Origin: Desulforapulum autotrophicum
Lineage (GTDB): Bacteria; Desulfobacterota; Desulfobacteria; Desulfobacterales; Desulfolunaceae
Direction: 5' to 3'
NCBI GenBank assembly: GCA_020723285.1
Contig: DYJE01000020.1
Coordinates: 25,768 to 89,767 of the forward strand
Length of the DNA stretch: 64,000 nucleotides
The notes beneath the pieces were generated by a model. It was given only the letters and a program-made list of their open reading frames with translations, searched no databases and was not told where the DNA came from. Shown here one piece after another: positions 18,173-27,210 of this stretch (positions are counted from its first letter, which is position 1; the number at the start of each line of letters is the position of its first letter). Made by a program: the position numbers and the translations under genes.

Positions 18173-18226
18173 TTGACAATGGGTGTTGACTGATTATATT
18201 TTCACCGTTCAAGCTGGTTTGAACGG
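18173..18226 (+). promoter_or_regulatory. Sigma-70 promoter with palindrome at the start site
   Basis: TTGACA (18,173-18,178) and TATATT (18,195-18,200) are separated by 16 bases, upstream of the FmdB-type gene. Immediately downstream lies the inverted repeat CCGTTCAA/TTGAACGG (18,205-18,226, six-base spacer), covering the expected transcription start. It could be an operator or a 5' leader hairpin. Confidence 0.7.
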
Positions 18227-18288
18227 TTTGACGAAGTAAAGTAACAAAGGTTATTGTTCAATGATTTGACCGGGAGGTTTTTTTTAAC

Positions 18289-18546
18289 ATGCCAATTTAC
18301 GAATACGAATGCACTGAGTGTGGACGGATTGAGGAGATTGTTCAGAAAATATCCGACAAACCGCTGACCCAATGCAGGCACTGTTCCGGTGGGCTCAGGA
18401 AACTGATTTCACACAGCGCTTTCCATTTGAAAGGCGGTGGATGGTATGCTGACAATTACGGTAACAAACCAGGGACGGGTTCAAAAGTCACCAAACCAGC
18501 AGCAAGTGCTCCGGAAACCAGCAGCGAAAAGAAATCCGACAGTTAA
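18289..18546 (+). CDS. FmdB-family zinc ribbon protein
   Basis: An 85-residue protein with an N-terminal FmdB-type zinc ribbon: MPIYEYECTECGRIEEIVQK, then CRHCSGGLRKLIS, giving two CxxC pairs. The tail contains FHLKGGGWYADNYG followed by a low-complexity Ser/Thr/Lys end. FmdB was named as a regulator of amide catabolism, but small members like this are widespread and of unknown function. GGGAGG lies upstream of the ATG. A strong promoter with a palindrome precedes it, and groES-groEL follow. Confidence 0.9.
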   Translation: MPIYEYECTECGRIEEIVQKISDKPLTQCRHCSGGLRKLISHSAFHLKGGGWYADNYGNKPGTGSKVTKPAASAPETSSEKKSDS

Positions 18547-18735
18547 TCCATTCCGGCCCATGCTGTTGGGCAGGAAACGGTTGGAATGAATTGAGACGTT
18601 ATTCTTAATAAAAAAGGAACGGCTGTATTCCCGTATGATTTTCGGGTTATGGGCTGTTTATTGAGTAAGTTTCGGTTTTCTTTGGCCATTATCTGATAAT
18701 TAACAAAGTTGAACTAAAAAAGGAGTTTAGGAGAA
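18547..18735. other. groES upstream region, no CIRCE seen
   Basis: This 189-base gap should contain the groESL promoter. I looked for the CIRCE inverted repeat (TTAGCACTC...GAGTGCTAA) and found none, and no convincing sigma-32 box. An imperfect dyad around CCCG...CGGG (about 18,630-18,650) is present. The control mode is not evident. Confidence 0.4.
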
Positions 18736-19026
18736 ATGAAAATCAGACCATTACAGGATCGAATTCTGGTGGAACGTCTTGCAGAAGAAACCAAAACAAA
18801 AGGTGGGATCATCATTCCCGACACGGCGAAAGAAAAACCCGCTGAAGGCACTGTTGTGGCTGTTGGCAAGGGCAGACTCGACAAGGAAGGAAAAGCCATT
18901 CCCATGGAACTGAAAGTCGGTGACCGCGTTCTTTTCAGTAAATACGGCGGAACGGAAGTGAAGCTTGACGGCAAAGAATACCTCATCATGGGACAGGACG
19001 ACGTCCTTTGCGTGGTTGACGCCTGA
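18736..19026 (+). CDS. groES: Co-chaperonin GroES
   Basis: GroES (96 residues), the heptameric lid of the GroEL folding chamber. The protein starts [15 protein letters not shown], includes the mobile loop [15 protein letters not shown] that docks on GroEL, and ends with [20 protein letters not shown] precedes the ATG. It is followed 102 bases later by groEL in the usual order. Confidence 0.98.
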   Translation: MKIRPLQDRILVERLAEETKTKGGIIIPDTAKEKPAEGTVVAVGKGRLDKEGKAIPMELKVGDRVLFSKYGGTEVKLDGKEYLIMGQDDVLCVVDA

Positions 19027-19128
19027 TTTCCCGCCTGAATCGGAAATGATTTTTTATAGTAAGTGATACAATACGTTTTATACAGAAAACTCATCTAACG
19101 AATACGAACATACGGAGGTTCTGATACC

Positions 19129-20772
19129 ATGGCTAAACAGATTATTTATGATGCCAAAGCCCGTGCAGCGATGCTTCAGGGTGTTAAAACTCTTGCCAAC
19201 GCTGTAGCCGTCACTCTTGGTCCCAAAGGCCGTAACGTTGTCATCGACAAATCATGGGGTTCTCCCACCGTGACCAAAGACGGTGTGACCGTGGCCAAGG
19301 AAATCGAACTGGAAGACAAGTTCGAAAACATGGGTGCCCAGATGGTCAAGGAAGTGGCCAGCAAAACAAGCGATACCGCCGGTGACGGAACCACCACCGC
19401 CACGGTTCTTGCAAGAGCTATTTATGATGAAGGTCAGAAACTCGTGGTGGCCGGTAACAATCCCATGGCCATCAAACGCGGGATCGACAAAGCCATCGAA
19501 GCGGCCGTGAAAGAGCTGGCCAAAATGAGCAAGCCCACCAAAGATCAGAGTGAAATCGCACAGGTCGGCACCATCTCCGCCAACAGCGACACCACCATCG
19601 GCAACATCATCGCAGAAGCCATGAGCAAAGTGGGCAAAGAAGGCGTCATCACCGTTGAAGAAGCCAAATCCATGGACACCACCCTCGATGTTGTTGAAGG
19701 TATGCAGTTCGACCGCGGTTACCTTTCTCCCTATTTCGTCACCGATACCGAAAAAATGACCGCCTCTCTGGACGGCCCGTTCATTCTTCTGTGTGAAAAG
19801 AAAGTCAGCAACATGAAAGACCTTCTGCCCATTCTGGAGCAAGTGGCCAAAACCGGCAAACCGTTGGTGATCATCGCAGAAGACGTGGACGGCGAAGCTC
19901 TCGCCACTCTCGTTGTCAACAAACTCCGCGGCACCATCAGTGTTGCGGCTGTGAAAGCTCCCGGTTTCGGTGACAGACGCAAGGCCATGCTTGAAGACAT
20001 CGCCATCCTCACCGGTGGTCAGGTGATTTCCGAAGATCTGGGCGTGAAACTTGAAAGCATCACCCTGGACGGATTGGGAAGAGCCAAGAGCGTCATCATC
20101 GATAAAGACAACACCACCATCATCGACGGTGCCGGTTCCCGTGAAGCTTTGGAAGGCCGCGTAAAAATGATCCGCGCCCAGGCCGAAGAAACCACCTCTG
20201 ACTATGACCGTGAAAAACTTCAGGAACGTCTTGCCAAACTTATCGGCGGCGTGGCCGTGATCAGCGTTGGCGCAGCCACCGAAGTTGAAATGAAAGAAAA
20301 GAAAGCCAGAGTGGAAGACGCATTGAACGCCACTCGCGCTGCGGTTGAAGAAGGCATCGTTCCCGGCGGCGGCGTGGCCCTGGTCCGCTGCATCGACACC
20401 CTTTCCAAACTTAAGGTGAAAGCCGAAGAAAAACTGGGTGTGAGAGTGGTGATGAAAGCCATTGAAGAACCCCTGAGAATGATCGCCAACAACGCCGGTG
20501 TTGAAGGCTCCGTGGTTCTCAACAAAGTGATCGAAGGCAAGGAAGGCTTTGGTTACAACGCAGCCACCGACACCTATGAAGATCTTATCGCCGCTGGCGT
20601 CATCGATCCCACCAAAGTGGTCCGCTTCGCCCTTCAGAATGCGGGCAGCGTGGCTTCCGTCATGATTACCACCGAAGCGATGATCTCTGATCTTCCTGAC
20701 AAGAAAGAACCCCCGATGCCTGGTGGAGCACCCGGCATGGGCGGAATGGGCGGCATGGGCGGCATGATGTAA
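19129..20772 (+). CDS. groEL: Chaperonin GroEL
   Basis: GroEL (547 residues), the 60-kDa ATP-dependent folding chaperone. Hallmarks are [14 protein letters not shown], the ATP-binding [14 protein letters not shown], the apical domain [20 protein letters not shown], and the flexible Gly-Met tail ending [16 protein letters not shown]-like sequence (CGGAGG) lies upstream of the ATG. It is followed by a strong terminator. Confidence 0.99.
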   Translation: MAKQIIYDAKARAAMLQGVKTLANAVAVTLGPKGRNVVIDKSWGSPTVTKDGVTVAKEIELEDKFENMGAQMVKEVASKTSDTAGDGTTTATVLARAIYDEGQKLVVAGNNPMAIKRGIDKAIEAAVKELAKMSKPTKDQSEIAQVGTISANSDTTIGNIIAEAMSKVGKEGVITVEEAKSMDTTLDVVEGMQFDRGYLSPYFVTDTEKMTASLDGPFILLCEKKVSNMKDLLPILEQVAKTGKPLVIIAEDVDGEALATLVVNKLRGTISVAAVKAPGFGDRRKAMLEDIAILTGGQVISEDLGVKLESITLDGLGRAKSVIIDKDNTTIIDGAGSREALEGRVKMIRAQAEETTSDYDREKLQERLAKLIGGVAVISVGAATEVEMKEKKARVEDALNATRAAVEEGIVPGGGVALVRCIDTLSKLKVKAEEKLGVRVVMKAIEEPLRMIANNAGVEGSVVLNKVIEGKEGFGYNAATDTYEDLIAAGVIDPTKVVRFALQNAGSVASVMITTEAMISDLPDKKEPPMPGGAPGMGGMGGMGGMM

Positions 20773-20807
20773 CAACGCCGTGATCAACCGGCCTGCATGA
20801 TACAGTT

Positions 20808-20838
20808 AAAGCCCCCGCTGGCCGGGGGCTTTTTCTTT
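20808..20838 (+). terminator. Intrinsic terminator after groEL
   Basis: Stem AAAGCCCCCG/CGGGGGCTTT with a five-base loop, followed by TTCTTTTG. It lies 35 bases after the groEL stop and before the tolQ promoter. Confidence 0.93.
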
Positions 20839-20846
20839 TGTTTCTC

Positions 20847-20875
20847 TTGACAGGCACCCTCAGCTTGTATAGATT
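20847..20875 (+). promoter_or_regulatory. Candidate tolQ promoter
   Basis: TTGACA at 20,847-20,852, then TATAGA (15-base spacing) or TAGATT (17-base spacing), about 65 bases upstream of the tolQ start and just after the groEL terminator. It likely drives the tol-pal-ruv run. Confidence 0.65.
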
Positions 20876-20940
20876 TCATCACCCTTGCTACAATGGGCTG
20901 TCCAACCAAAGACGTCAACGCAGTCGGAGAGCGTTAAAAC

Positions 20941-21669
20941 ATGGCTCATGAATCCATAGGTATCCTTCACACCATCCTGAGCGCCAGTCTGGTGGTCAAG
21001 CTGGTTCTACTTGTTCTTCTGGGTTTTTCCGCCACATCCTGGACCATCATCATCATCAAATTCAGGCTGATCGGCAGGGCTCAGAAAGAAACTCTGTATT
21101 TCATCGACACGTTCTGGAAAAGCAAGAACCTTTCCGACGCTTATTCCAAAGCCCGCCAGTTGCAGGAAAGCTATGTGGCGCGGGTGTTCAGGAACGTCTA
21201 TATGGAGTTGAAGCGGATCACCGGAACGGCTGTGGGCCAGGACACCCTGGGCAGCCAGAACGGCGGACCGTCACTTGACTACCGATCCGGCGTGGAGCAC
21301 ATGAGACGGGCGTTGAGGAAAGCCACCAGCGAGGAAGTGACCCGGATGGCGCAGCTCATTCCCTTTCTTGCCACAGCCGGAAGCACGGCCCCGTTCATCG
21401 GCCTTTTCGGAACGGTATGGGGCATTATGACGTCGTTTCAGGGTATCGCCAACAAGGGTTCGGCCAATCTGGCGGTGGTGGCCCCCGGTATCGCCGAGGC
21501 GCTTATCGCGACGGCCATCGGTCTTGCCGTGGCCATTCCGTCGGTCATCGCCTTCAATTATTTTTCCCAGAAAATCAGGATCATCGATTCGGATCTTCAG
21601 AATTTTTCATCGGATATTCTGAACATCGTGGAACGTGACATCTTCAGACCCAAGGGAGACGGCCGATGA
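20941..21669 (+). CDS. tolQ: Tol-Pal proton channel protein TolQ
   Basis: TolQ (242 residues), the MotA/TolQ/ExbB-family inner-membrane protein that with TolR uses the proton gradient to drive the Tol-Pal system in envelope constriction. Three membrane helices are visible: about 15-38, and a pair in LIPFLATAGSTAPFIGLFGTVWG and VVAPGIAEALIATAIGLAVAIPSVIAFNYF. Its stop overlaps the tolR start (ATGA). First gene of the operon. Confidence 0.96.
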   Translation: MAHESIGILHTILSASLVVKLVLLVLLGFSATSWTIIIIKFRLIGRAQKETLYFIDTFWKSKNLSDAYSKARQLQESYVARVFRNVYMELKRITGTAVGQDTLGSQNGGPSLDYRSGVEHMRRALRKATSEEVTRMAQLIPFLATAGSTAPFIGLFGTVWGIMTSFQGIANKGSANLAVVAPGIAEALIATAIGLAVAIPSVIAFNYFSQKIRIIDSDLQNFSSDILNIVERDIFRPKGDGR

Positions 21670-22085
21670 TCGTTGGCGGCGGCGACAATCAGCTGATGTC
21701 CGAAATCAACGTGACACCTTTTGTGGACGTCATGCTTGTTCTTCTGATCATTTTCATGGTGGCGGCCCCCATGATGACCCAGGGTGTGGACGTGGCTCTG
21801 CCCGAAGTGAAGGCCGAATCCCTGCCCCAGGACGACGAGGTTCCCTTTGTCGTCAGTGTGGACAAGGACGGCAAGGTTTTTATCAACGAGTTCGAGGTGA
21901 ACCGTGGGGGGCTCAACAAAAAACTCGTGGCGATTTTCCGGGAAAAACCCACTGAAAAAGTGTTTCTCCGGGCTGACAAGCGTGTTCCTTACGGAACGGT
22001 GATGGACGTGATGGCCCAGATCCGGGGAGCGGGAATCGAGAAATTAGGAATGATCACGGATCCCGCTTCTGAAAAACAGCAGTAA
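21666..22085 (+). CDS. tolR: Tol-Pal protein TolR
   Basis: TolR (139 residues), an ExbD/TolR-family protein with one membrane helix. The helix contains the conserved proton-path Asp in NVTPFVDVMLVLLIIFMVAAP, and the periplasmic domain follows (VDVALPEVKAES, VFLRADKRVPYGTVMDVMAQI). It overlaps tolQ by four bases. Confidence 0.96.
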   Translation: MIVGGGDNQLMSEINVTPFVDVMLVLLIIFMVAAPMMTQGVDVALPEVKAESLPQDDEVPFVVSVDKDGKVFINEFEVNRGGLNKKLVAIFREKPTEKVFLRADKRVPYGTVMDVMAQIRGAGIEKLGMITDPASEKQQ

Positions 22086-22107
22086 CGCGGGGATTGACAG
22101 TCGAGTC

Positions 22108-23010
22108 ATGAACAGAACCACGGCCTTCGACAACAGGGACCCCCTTGACTCCAGCGACTGGATGATCGGAATCGGCGTGTCCGTTCTGATCCATCTTCTG
22201 GTGGGCGCCTCATTTTTCATTTTTCCTCATTTTGGAGCTGACCCAAAATCCATTACCCCTTTGAATGCCATTGACGTTGATCTGGCCTATCTTCCCGCAT
22301 CCATGGGTAAACCCGATGCCACAGGCGGTGAAAAAGGGTTTGATGATCCGGCTCCGCCCCCACCCGCAGAAAAGGTCGTTGAGACACCGCCGGCGGAACC
22401 TGAAAAAATCACTCCGCCCCCCAAAGCCGAGCCTGCTGAAAAACCCGTGATCAAGGATGATTCGGCCATTTCACTTAAAAAAGACAAGGTTCCTCCCAGA
22501 AAAAAAGATGACACGAAGAAAAACCCCAGCGAGGAAGAGCTGATCAGCAAGGCCATCCGTAAGGTTGAAAAGAACATCGGTGCACCGGCTGAAGAAGCGA
22601 ATCCTCTGGCAGACCGGTTAAAACGCATGGCCAGGGAAGCGGATGAAGGGCAGGGCGGACCTAAGGGGAACGGCGGTACAGCGGACGGTGAGCAGGCCGA
22701 GTCGGGTCTGAACGCCACCCTTATTGACCGGTACAAAATTTTCGTAAAAACCCAGGTCAGTGAGAACTGGGCCTTTTCACAGCATCTTACCGGTGGGAAA
22801 AAGAGTCTGGAAACCTGGGTGAGCTTCGAAGTTCTGCCCAACGGCGATATCAAGGACGTTACCGTCACCAAGCGTTCCGGCAACGATTACATGGACAGCG
22901 CCGCCACCATGGCGATTCTGAAATCGAGTCCTGTGCGGCCACACCCGCCCGGACTTAACAGAACATCCATCAAGATGGGTTTCAAATTCAAACCCAATGA
23001 ACTGAACTGA
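22108..23010 (+). CDS. tolA: TolA-like energy transducer
   Basis: A 300-residue TolA/TonB-type protein. One N-terminal helix (about 20-40, GIGVSVLIHLLVGASFFIF) anchors it. A Pro-rich and then Lys/Glu-rich stretch (about 65-195) spans the periplasm. The C-terminal TonB/TolA domain (about 205-300) contains YKIFVKTQVSENWAFSQ, VSFEVLPNGDIKDVTVTKRSGN and ILKSSPVRPHPPGL. It is shorter than E. coli TolA (421 residues). Position between tolR and tolB fixes the identity. The stop codon shares one base with a possible tolB start. Confidence 0.92.
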   Translation: MNRTTAFDNRDPLDSSDWMIGIGVSVLIHLLVGASFFIFPHFGADPKSITPLNAIDVDLAYLPASMGKPDATGGEKGFDDPAPPPPAEKVVETPPAEPEKITPPPKAEPAEKPVIKDDSAISLKKDKVPPRKKDDTKKNPSEEELISKAIRKVEKNIGAPAEEANPLADRLKRMAREADEGQGGPKGNGGTADGEQAESGLNATLIDRYKIFVKTQVSENWAFSQHLTGGKKSLETWVSFEVLPNGDIKDVTVTKRSGNDYMDSAATMAILKSSPVRPHPPGLNRTSIKMGFKFKPNELN

Positions 23011-23024
23011 TGAAGGATACGATT

Positions 23025-24371
23025 ATGGAATACAGCAAGGTCCGGTGGGTAGGATTGGTACTGATCCTTATGGCCGCATGGATAATTCCGGGAACGGGTC
23101 TGACCCAGGAAGATGACGAATACATCACCATCACGGACCCGTCCATGAAAAAGGCCCCCATCGCCATCCCCAGGCTGAAGGTCCTCTCCGGCTCAAAAAC
23201 CGAGACGGATCTTTCCGCCGACGCGTCGAAAACCCTGTCCGACATGCTGGATTACACGGGGTATTTCAAGATCATCGACCATGCGGCTTTTCTCGAAGAG
23301 CCTTCGGCCAAGGGTGTGGATCTTCCCAGCATCAATTTCAGGAGCTGGACCACCATCGGCTCGGAACTTCTGGTCACCGGCAGCGTTCTGGAGAACAAGG
23401 GCGACATCACCGTTGATTTTTACCTGTACGATGTGGCCAGAACCAACCTGCTTGCGTCCAAACGTTACCGCGGGAAAACCGCCAATTTAAGGGAAATCGC
23501 CCGACGCTTCGGCATGGAAATCTTGAGGAAATTCACCGGCGGCGATGGGATTTTTTTCAGCCGTCTCGCTTTTGCGTCGACGGGAACGGGGAACAAGGAG
23601 ATCTATGTGTGCGAATTCGACGGAGCCATCCCCAAGCAGGCCACCCGCACCCGGAGCATCACCCTGTCACCGGCCTGGTCATCCGACGGGACGATGATCG
23701 CCTACACGTCGTATCAGAAAGGCAAGCCGGATATTTATGTGAAAAACCTGGTGACGGGTGCCGTCTCCCTGGTGACTTCCATGAAAGGGACGAACATCAC
23801 TCCGGCATGGGTTCCGGGCACAGGCGATATTGCGGCATCTCTTTCCTACAAAGGTGGACAGGGAATTTATCTGTTGACCCCGGAAGGTAAAATTCGTAAA
23901 AGAATAACGAATAAATGGAGTGAATGGGGTATCGATGTGTCACCTTCTTTTTCTCCGGACGGGAAGAACATGGCTTTTGTGTCGAACCGTTCGGGCACTC
24001 CCCAGATCTTTGTCCAGAACATGGATTCAGGCAGCGTCAAGCGATTGACGTACCAGGGAAAATACAACACTTCCCCGGCCTGGTCTCCCACAGGAAAGAA
24101 AATCGCCTATGCCGGTCTTTCCGGCAGCCGTTATCAGATTTTCGTTATAGACGCCGGGGGCGGTGAGGCGGACCAGCTTACGAACAGCGCCGGCGACAAT
24201 GAGTCGCCTGCCTGGGCTCCGGACGGAAGCATGATCGCATTTTCATCCACTCGGGAGGGGGCGTCAAAGATCTATGTGATGACGGCATTTGGTACGGAAC
24301 AGCGGAAACTCCTGGATTTGCCGGGGGAACAGTCAAATCCGAGATGGTCAGCGAATACTATTAATAAATAA
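23025..24371 (+). CDS. tolB: Tol-Pal beta-propeller protein TolB
   Basis: TolB (448 residues from this start), a periplasmic protein that moves between Pal and TolA. A signal peptide (about 1-28) leads to the N-terminal TolB domain (IPRLKVLSGS, GYFKIIDHAAFLE) and a six-bladed propeller with repeats such as SPAWSSDGTMIAYTS, SPSFSPDGKNMAFVS, SPAWSPTGKKIAYAG and SPAWAPDGSMIAFSS. The ATG at 23,025 is preferred over 23,010 because AAGGA sits about seven bases upstream and the signal peptide begins there. Confidence 0.97.
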   Translation: MEYSKVRWVGLVLILMAAWIIPGTGLTQEDDEYITITDPSMKKAPIAIPRLKVLSGSKTETDLSADASKTLSDMLDYTGYFKIIDHAAFLEEPSAKGVDLPSINFRSWTTIGSELLVTGSVLENKGDITVDFYLYDVARTNLLASKRYRGKTANLREIARRFGMEILRKFTGGDGIFFSRLAFASTGTGNKEIYVCEFDGAIPKQATRTRSITLSPAWSSDGTMIAYTSYQKGKPDIYVKNLVTGAVSLVTSMKGTNITPAWVPGTGDIAASLSYKGGQGIYLLTPEGKIRKRITNKWSEWGIDVSPSFSPDGKNMAFVSNRSGTPQIFVQNMDSGSVKRLTYQGKYNTSPAWSPTGKKIAYAGLSGSRYQIFVIDAGGGEADQLTNSAGDNESPAWAPDGSMIAFSSTREGASKIYVMTAFGTEQRKLLDLPGEQSNPRWSANTINK

Positions 24372-24395
24372 TCATCAAGAAACTGGAGGTACGAC

Positions 24396-24986
24396 ATGAA
24401 CAAAAAACGGTCCATCACATTCTGCCTGGTCTGCATGATTCTGTCGATCATGCTTGTTGCATCCTGCGGAAAGAAAAAAGTGGAAACAGATCCGGCTGCG
24501 GCAACGACGACAGACACGGCGGCTGACACCAAAACGACAGACGATGCGGCGGCCGCTTCGGCTGATGCAGCCACAGATGAAGGAACGGCTGCGGTGGCTG
24601 GGGATGATACGGCCACCACCAAAGAAACGGCCCATGTTGCCCATATGGGAGATAAAACGAATGTTTCCGATATTTTCTTCGATTATGACAGCTCGGAAAT
24701 CCTCAGCGGTGAAACAGCAGCCCTTGAAGCCAAGGCTGCCTGGCTGAAATCCAACCCCAAAGCGAAAACCACCATCGAGGGGCACTGCGACGAACGCGGA
24801 ACCAGCGAATACAACCTGGCCTTAGGTGACAGACGTGCGGCCCGTGCGAAAAGCTTCCTCGAAAAACTGGGAATTTCAGCTGATCGGATGGAAACGGTGA
24901 GTTACGGTGAAGAAAAACCCGCTGTGGTCGGTCATACCGAAGAAGCCTGGTCAAAAAACAGAAGGGCTCATTTCTCGGACAAGTAG
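24396..24986 (+). CDS. pal: Peptidoglycan-associated lipoprotein Pal
   Basis: Pal (196 residues), an outer-membrane lipoprotein that grips peptidoglycan. The lipobox is VASC (Cys near residue 25). An unusually long Ala/Thr/Asp linker (about 30-80) precedes the OmpA-type domain: IFFDYDSSEIL, then TIEGHCDERGTSEYNLALGDRRAARAKSFL. AAACTGGAGG lies upstream of the ATG. The linker is longer and more Thr-rich than in E. coli Pal. Confidence 0.96.
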   Translation: MNKKRSITFCLVCMILSIMLVASCGKKKVETDPAAATTTDTAADTKTTDDAAAASADAATDEGTAAVAGDDTATTKETAHVAHMGDKTNVSDIFFDYDSSEILSGETAALEAKAAWLKSNPKAKTTIEGHCDERGTSEYNLALGDRRAARAKSFLEKLGISADRMETVSYGEEKPAVVGHTEEAWSKNRRAHFSDK

Positions 24987-25021
24987 TCTGTGAGGCCTGA
25001 AGATTTAGACATATTGGGCGG

Positions 25022-25058
25022 GCGGTGGAATTCCACCGCTCGTCACGTGTTTTAGCGA
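25022..25058 (+). terminator. Palindrome and T-run after pal
   Basis: An 18-base perfect palindrome GCGGTGGAATTCCACCGC (25,022-25,039) is followed by a weaker CGTC...GACG stem and seven Ts (25,052-25,058). It looks like a leaky terminator that could lower expression of cpoB and the ruv genes relative to pal. Confidence 0.6.
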
Positions 25059-25133
25059 CGGTTTTTTTATGTGGCCGGGCCTTTCCCTGTGAAAGGCCTG
25101 ATGTACTTTTGTTTTGATGGAACAGGGGATGTT

Positions 25134-25940
25134 ATGATTGGACGTGTGACACTTGTGTTTTTATGTTTAGCCCTGGCACAGGGGTGCGCCATGCGCCGTG
25201 ACGTCGTGTTTCTCGATGAACGCATCGACGGTGTGGAAACGCTGATTTCAAAACAAAAGACCCAGACGGACGAAGCGGATACGGCCATAAGGAAAGAGTA
25301 CGCAAAGCTCAGCAACGATATGGAAAATCTTGCCGAGCAGGTCCGCAAGGTCGATGGGAAAGCTGATGAGAAACTCTACGCCATTGAAAAGAAAAGTGTA
25401 ACTCCCGCCAAACTTAAAACAGAGCTTGATCGCATCGAGGCATTGATCACGGACATTTCCCTTAGGCTCACGAACCTCGAAAAAACCATTGCCTATGACA
25501 AAGCCGAGGCGAAAAAAAATGCCGCTGCAGCCGACGTTCCAGCTGACGGGAATGGGGCGTCAGCCGAGGCGGCCTCGGACATACGGCTTTATGATGAGGC
25601 TCTGAAAGCCCTTGAAAAAAATGACACCAAAGGCGCACGGGAGAAGCTGACGGTTCTGATGAAGGATTTTCCTCAGTCCAAACACGCGGATAACGCACAG
25701 TTCTGGATCGGCGAGACCTACTACAGGGAAAAATGGTATCAGAAAGCCATCCTCGAATACCAGAAGGTCATCGAAAATTATCCCCGAGGTGTCAAAGTCC
25801 CGGCCGCCTACCTGAAGCAGGGACTGGCGTTTTTTGAACTCAAGGAAGCCGATAACGCCAAACTGATTCTCAATCAGCTGGTCAAGAAATTCCCCGATTC
25901 TTCGGAAGCCGCCGTGGCCAGGAAGAAGCTCGGCCGATGA
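25134..25940 (+). CDS. cpoB: Cell-division coordinator CpoB (YbgF)
   Basis: A 268-residue lipoprotein (ALAQGC lipobox). A coiled-coil region (about 30-130) precedes three tetratricopeptide repeats from about residue 150 (LYDEALKALEKNDTKGA, AQFWIGETYYREKWYQKA, AYLKQGLAFFELKEADNA). CpoB links peptidoglycan synthesis with Tol-Pal constriction. The ATG at 25,134 is used because the signal peptide begins MIGRVTLVFLCLALA; a GTG at 25,071 would add 21 residues unlike a signal sequence. Its stop overlaps the ruvC start, so the tol and ruv sets are physically joined. Confidence 0.92.
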   Translation: MIGRVTLVFLCLALAQGCAMRRDVVFLDERIDGVETLISKQKTQTDEADTAIRKEYAKLSNDMENLAEQVRKVDGKADEKLYAIEKKSVTPAKLKTELDRIEALITDISLRLTNLEKTIAYDKAEAKKNAAAADVPADGNGASAEAASDIRLYDEALKALEKNDTKGAREKLTVLMKDFPQSKHADNAQFWIGETYYREKWYQKAILEYQKVIENYPRGVKVPAAYLKQGLAFFELKEADNAKLILNQLVKKFPDSSEAAVARKKLGR

Positions 25941-26479
25941 ATGGGGAAGGCAAGCTGAAAGGCACGACAACGGTTATCGGTATCGATCCGGGTCTGGCCG
26001 ATACGGGGGTGGGGATCGTTTGTGGAACCGCTCTCAATGTCCGATCGTATTCCTTCGGAAGTATCGTGACCCGGAAAGAGGATTCAACCGCTGTCAGGCT
26101 TGACAGAATTTATTCTAAAATCAAGGGGCTTATCGATACCCACCGCCCCGACCTGATGGTTGTGGAGGATGTGTTCTCCCTTGAACGTTATCCGAAATCG
26201 GGCATTCTTCTGGGAAAAGTCATCGGGGTCATTCTCCTTTCAGCGGCCCATGCGGGTCTTGCAACCGTCGAGATTCCCGTACGAGAATCGAAAAAAATCC
26301 TTTCAGGCAACGGCAATGCCGGGAAAGACCAGCTTGAGCAAGCCGTCCGCCGTTATTTGAACCATGGTGGGCCCATCAGGCCTTATCACGCCTCGGATGC
26401 CCTGGCCCTGGCGCTGATCGGGCTTTTCAGGTACGAACGACGTGAATCCGGGGAAAACGAAAGACATCGAAGCCCATGA
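25937..26479 (+). CDS. ruvC: Holliday junction endonuclease RuvC
   Basis: RuvC (180 residues) resolves Holliday junctions made by RuvAB. RNase H-like fold motifs are VIGIDPGLADTGVG (first catalytic Asp), LMVVEDVFSL (Glu) and the closing YHASDALALALIGLF (Asp). It overlaps cpoB upstream and ruvA downstream by four bases each. Confidence 0.97.
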   Translation: MNGEGKLKGTTTVIGIDPGLADTGVGIVCGTALNVRSYSFGSIVTRKEDSTAVRLDRIYSKIKGLIDTHRPDLMVVEDVFSLERYPKSGILLGKVIGVILLSAAHAGLATVEIPVRESKKILSGNGNAGKDQLEQAVRRYLNHGGPIRPYHASDALALALIGLFRYERRESGENERHRSP

Positions 26480-27096
26480 TCGCTTACCTTGAAGGAACCA
26501 TCATCAGCCGTGACGAAGACCGGATCGTACTCCTTGTGAACCATGTGGGCTACGAGATCCTGTTGCCGGCCCACATCATGGAAGGGTTGAAGGACAGTCC
26601 CCTCGATGGGATACACGCCTTTCACATTTATTACCACCAGACCGAACGTCAGCCCAAACCCGTGCTCATCGGATTCAATCTTGAGGCTGAAAAGGAATTT
26701 TTTCAGTCGTTTATCACCGTCGAAGCCATCGGTCCCCTGAAAGCCGTGAAAGCCATGACCCTGCCGGTCAGAGACATTGCAAGAGCCATTGAAAACAAGG
26801 ATGTGGGGGTCCTCCAGAAGCTGAGCGGTATCGGTAACCGGACAGCCCAGAAAATCATCGCGACCCTTGAAGGAAAAATGGGCAAGTTCGCTCTGATTCA
26901 TCCTGGTGAGCGTCAGAAGGAACAAGGCCCTGTTCCGGATTTCACCGAGATGGTTCTCACGGTATTGACGAACCAGCTGGGTTACAAACCCGCCGACGCC
27001 CGGCGGATGGTCACCGAGGCCATGGAGCGGAATCCGGATATCGCAACGCCCGAAGAACTGTTCGATGAAGTGTACCGGGGGGAGAAGAATCCATGA
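26476..27096 (+). CDS. ruvA: Holliday junction helicase subunit RuvA
   Basis: RuvA (206 residues) binds the four-way junction. The N-terminal OB fold (MIAYLEGTI, HVGYEILLP), helix-hairpin-helix region (FQSFITVEAIGPLKAVKAM, LQKLSGIGNRTAQKIIATL) and C-terminal RuvB-binding domain (ALTNQLGYKPADA-like, at VLTNQLGYKPADARRMV) are all visible. It overlaps ruvC. Confidence 0.97.
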   Translation: MIAYLEGTIISRDEDRIVLLVNHVGYEILLPAHIMEGLKDSPLDGIHAFHIYYHQTERQPKPVLIGFNLEAEKEFFQSFITVEAIGPLKAVKAMTLPVRDIARAIENKDVGVLQKLSGIGNRTAQKIIATLEGKMGKFALIHPGERQKEQGPVPDFTEMVLTVLTNQLGYKPADARRMVTEAMERNPDIATPEELFDEVYRGEKNP

Positions 27097-27210
27097 TGGC
27101 CATGGGACATCTTTTTGGCGAGGAACCCGCAACGAATGATGAAGGATGACGTTTGTCTCTCCATGTCGATTTTACATAAACTCAACAGGATACCGAAACG
27201 GATATGACCC

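Noticed and set aside
18547..18735. CIRCE or sigma-32 element before groES
   Set aside because: Neither the CIRCE repeat nor a convincing sigma-32 promoter was found on direct reading.
19252..20787. Long open frame of 511 codons antisense to groEL
   Set aside because: It is a shadow frame over a certain groEL gene; its His/Phe/Gly-rich translation resembles no protein and arises from groEL codon bias.
27093..27149. Tiny frame between ruvA and ruvB
   Set aside because: Only about 18 codons, without a conserved look or clear start signal.
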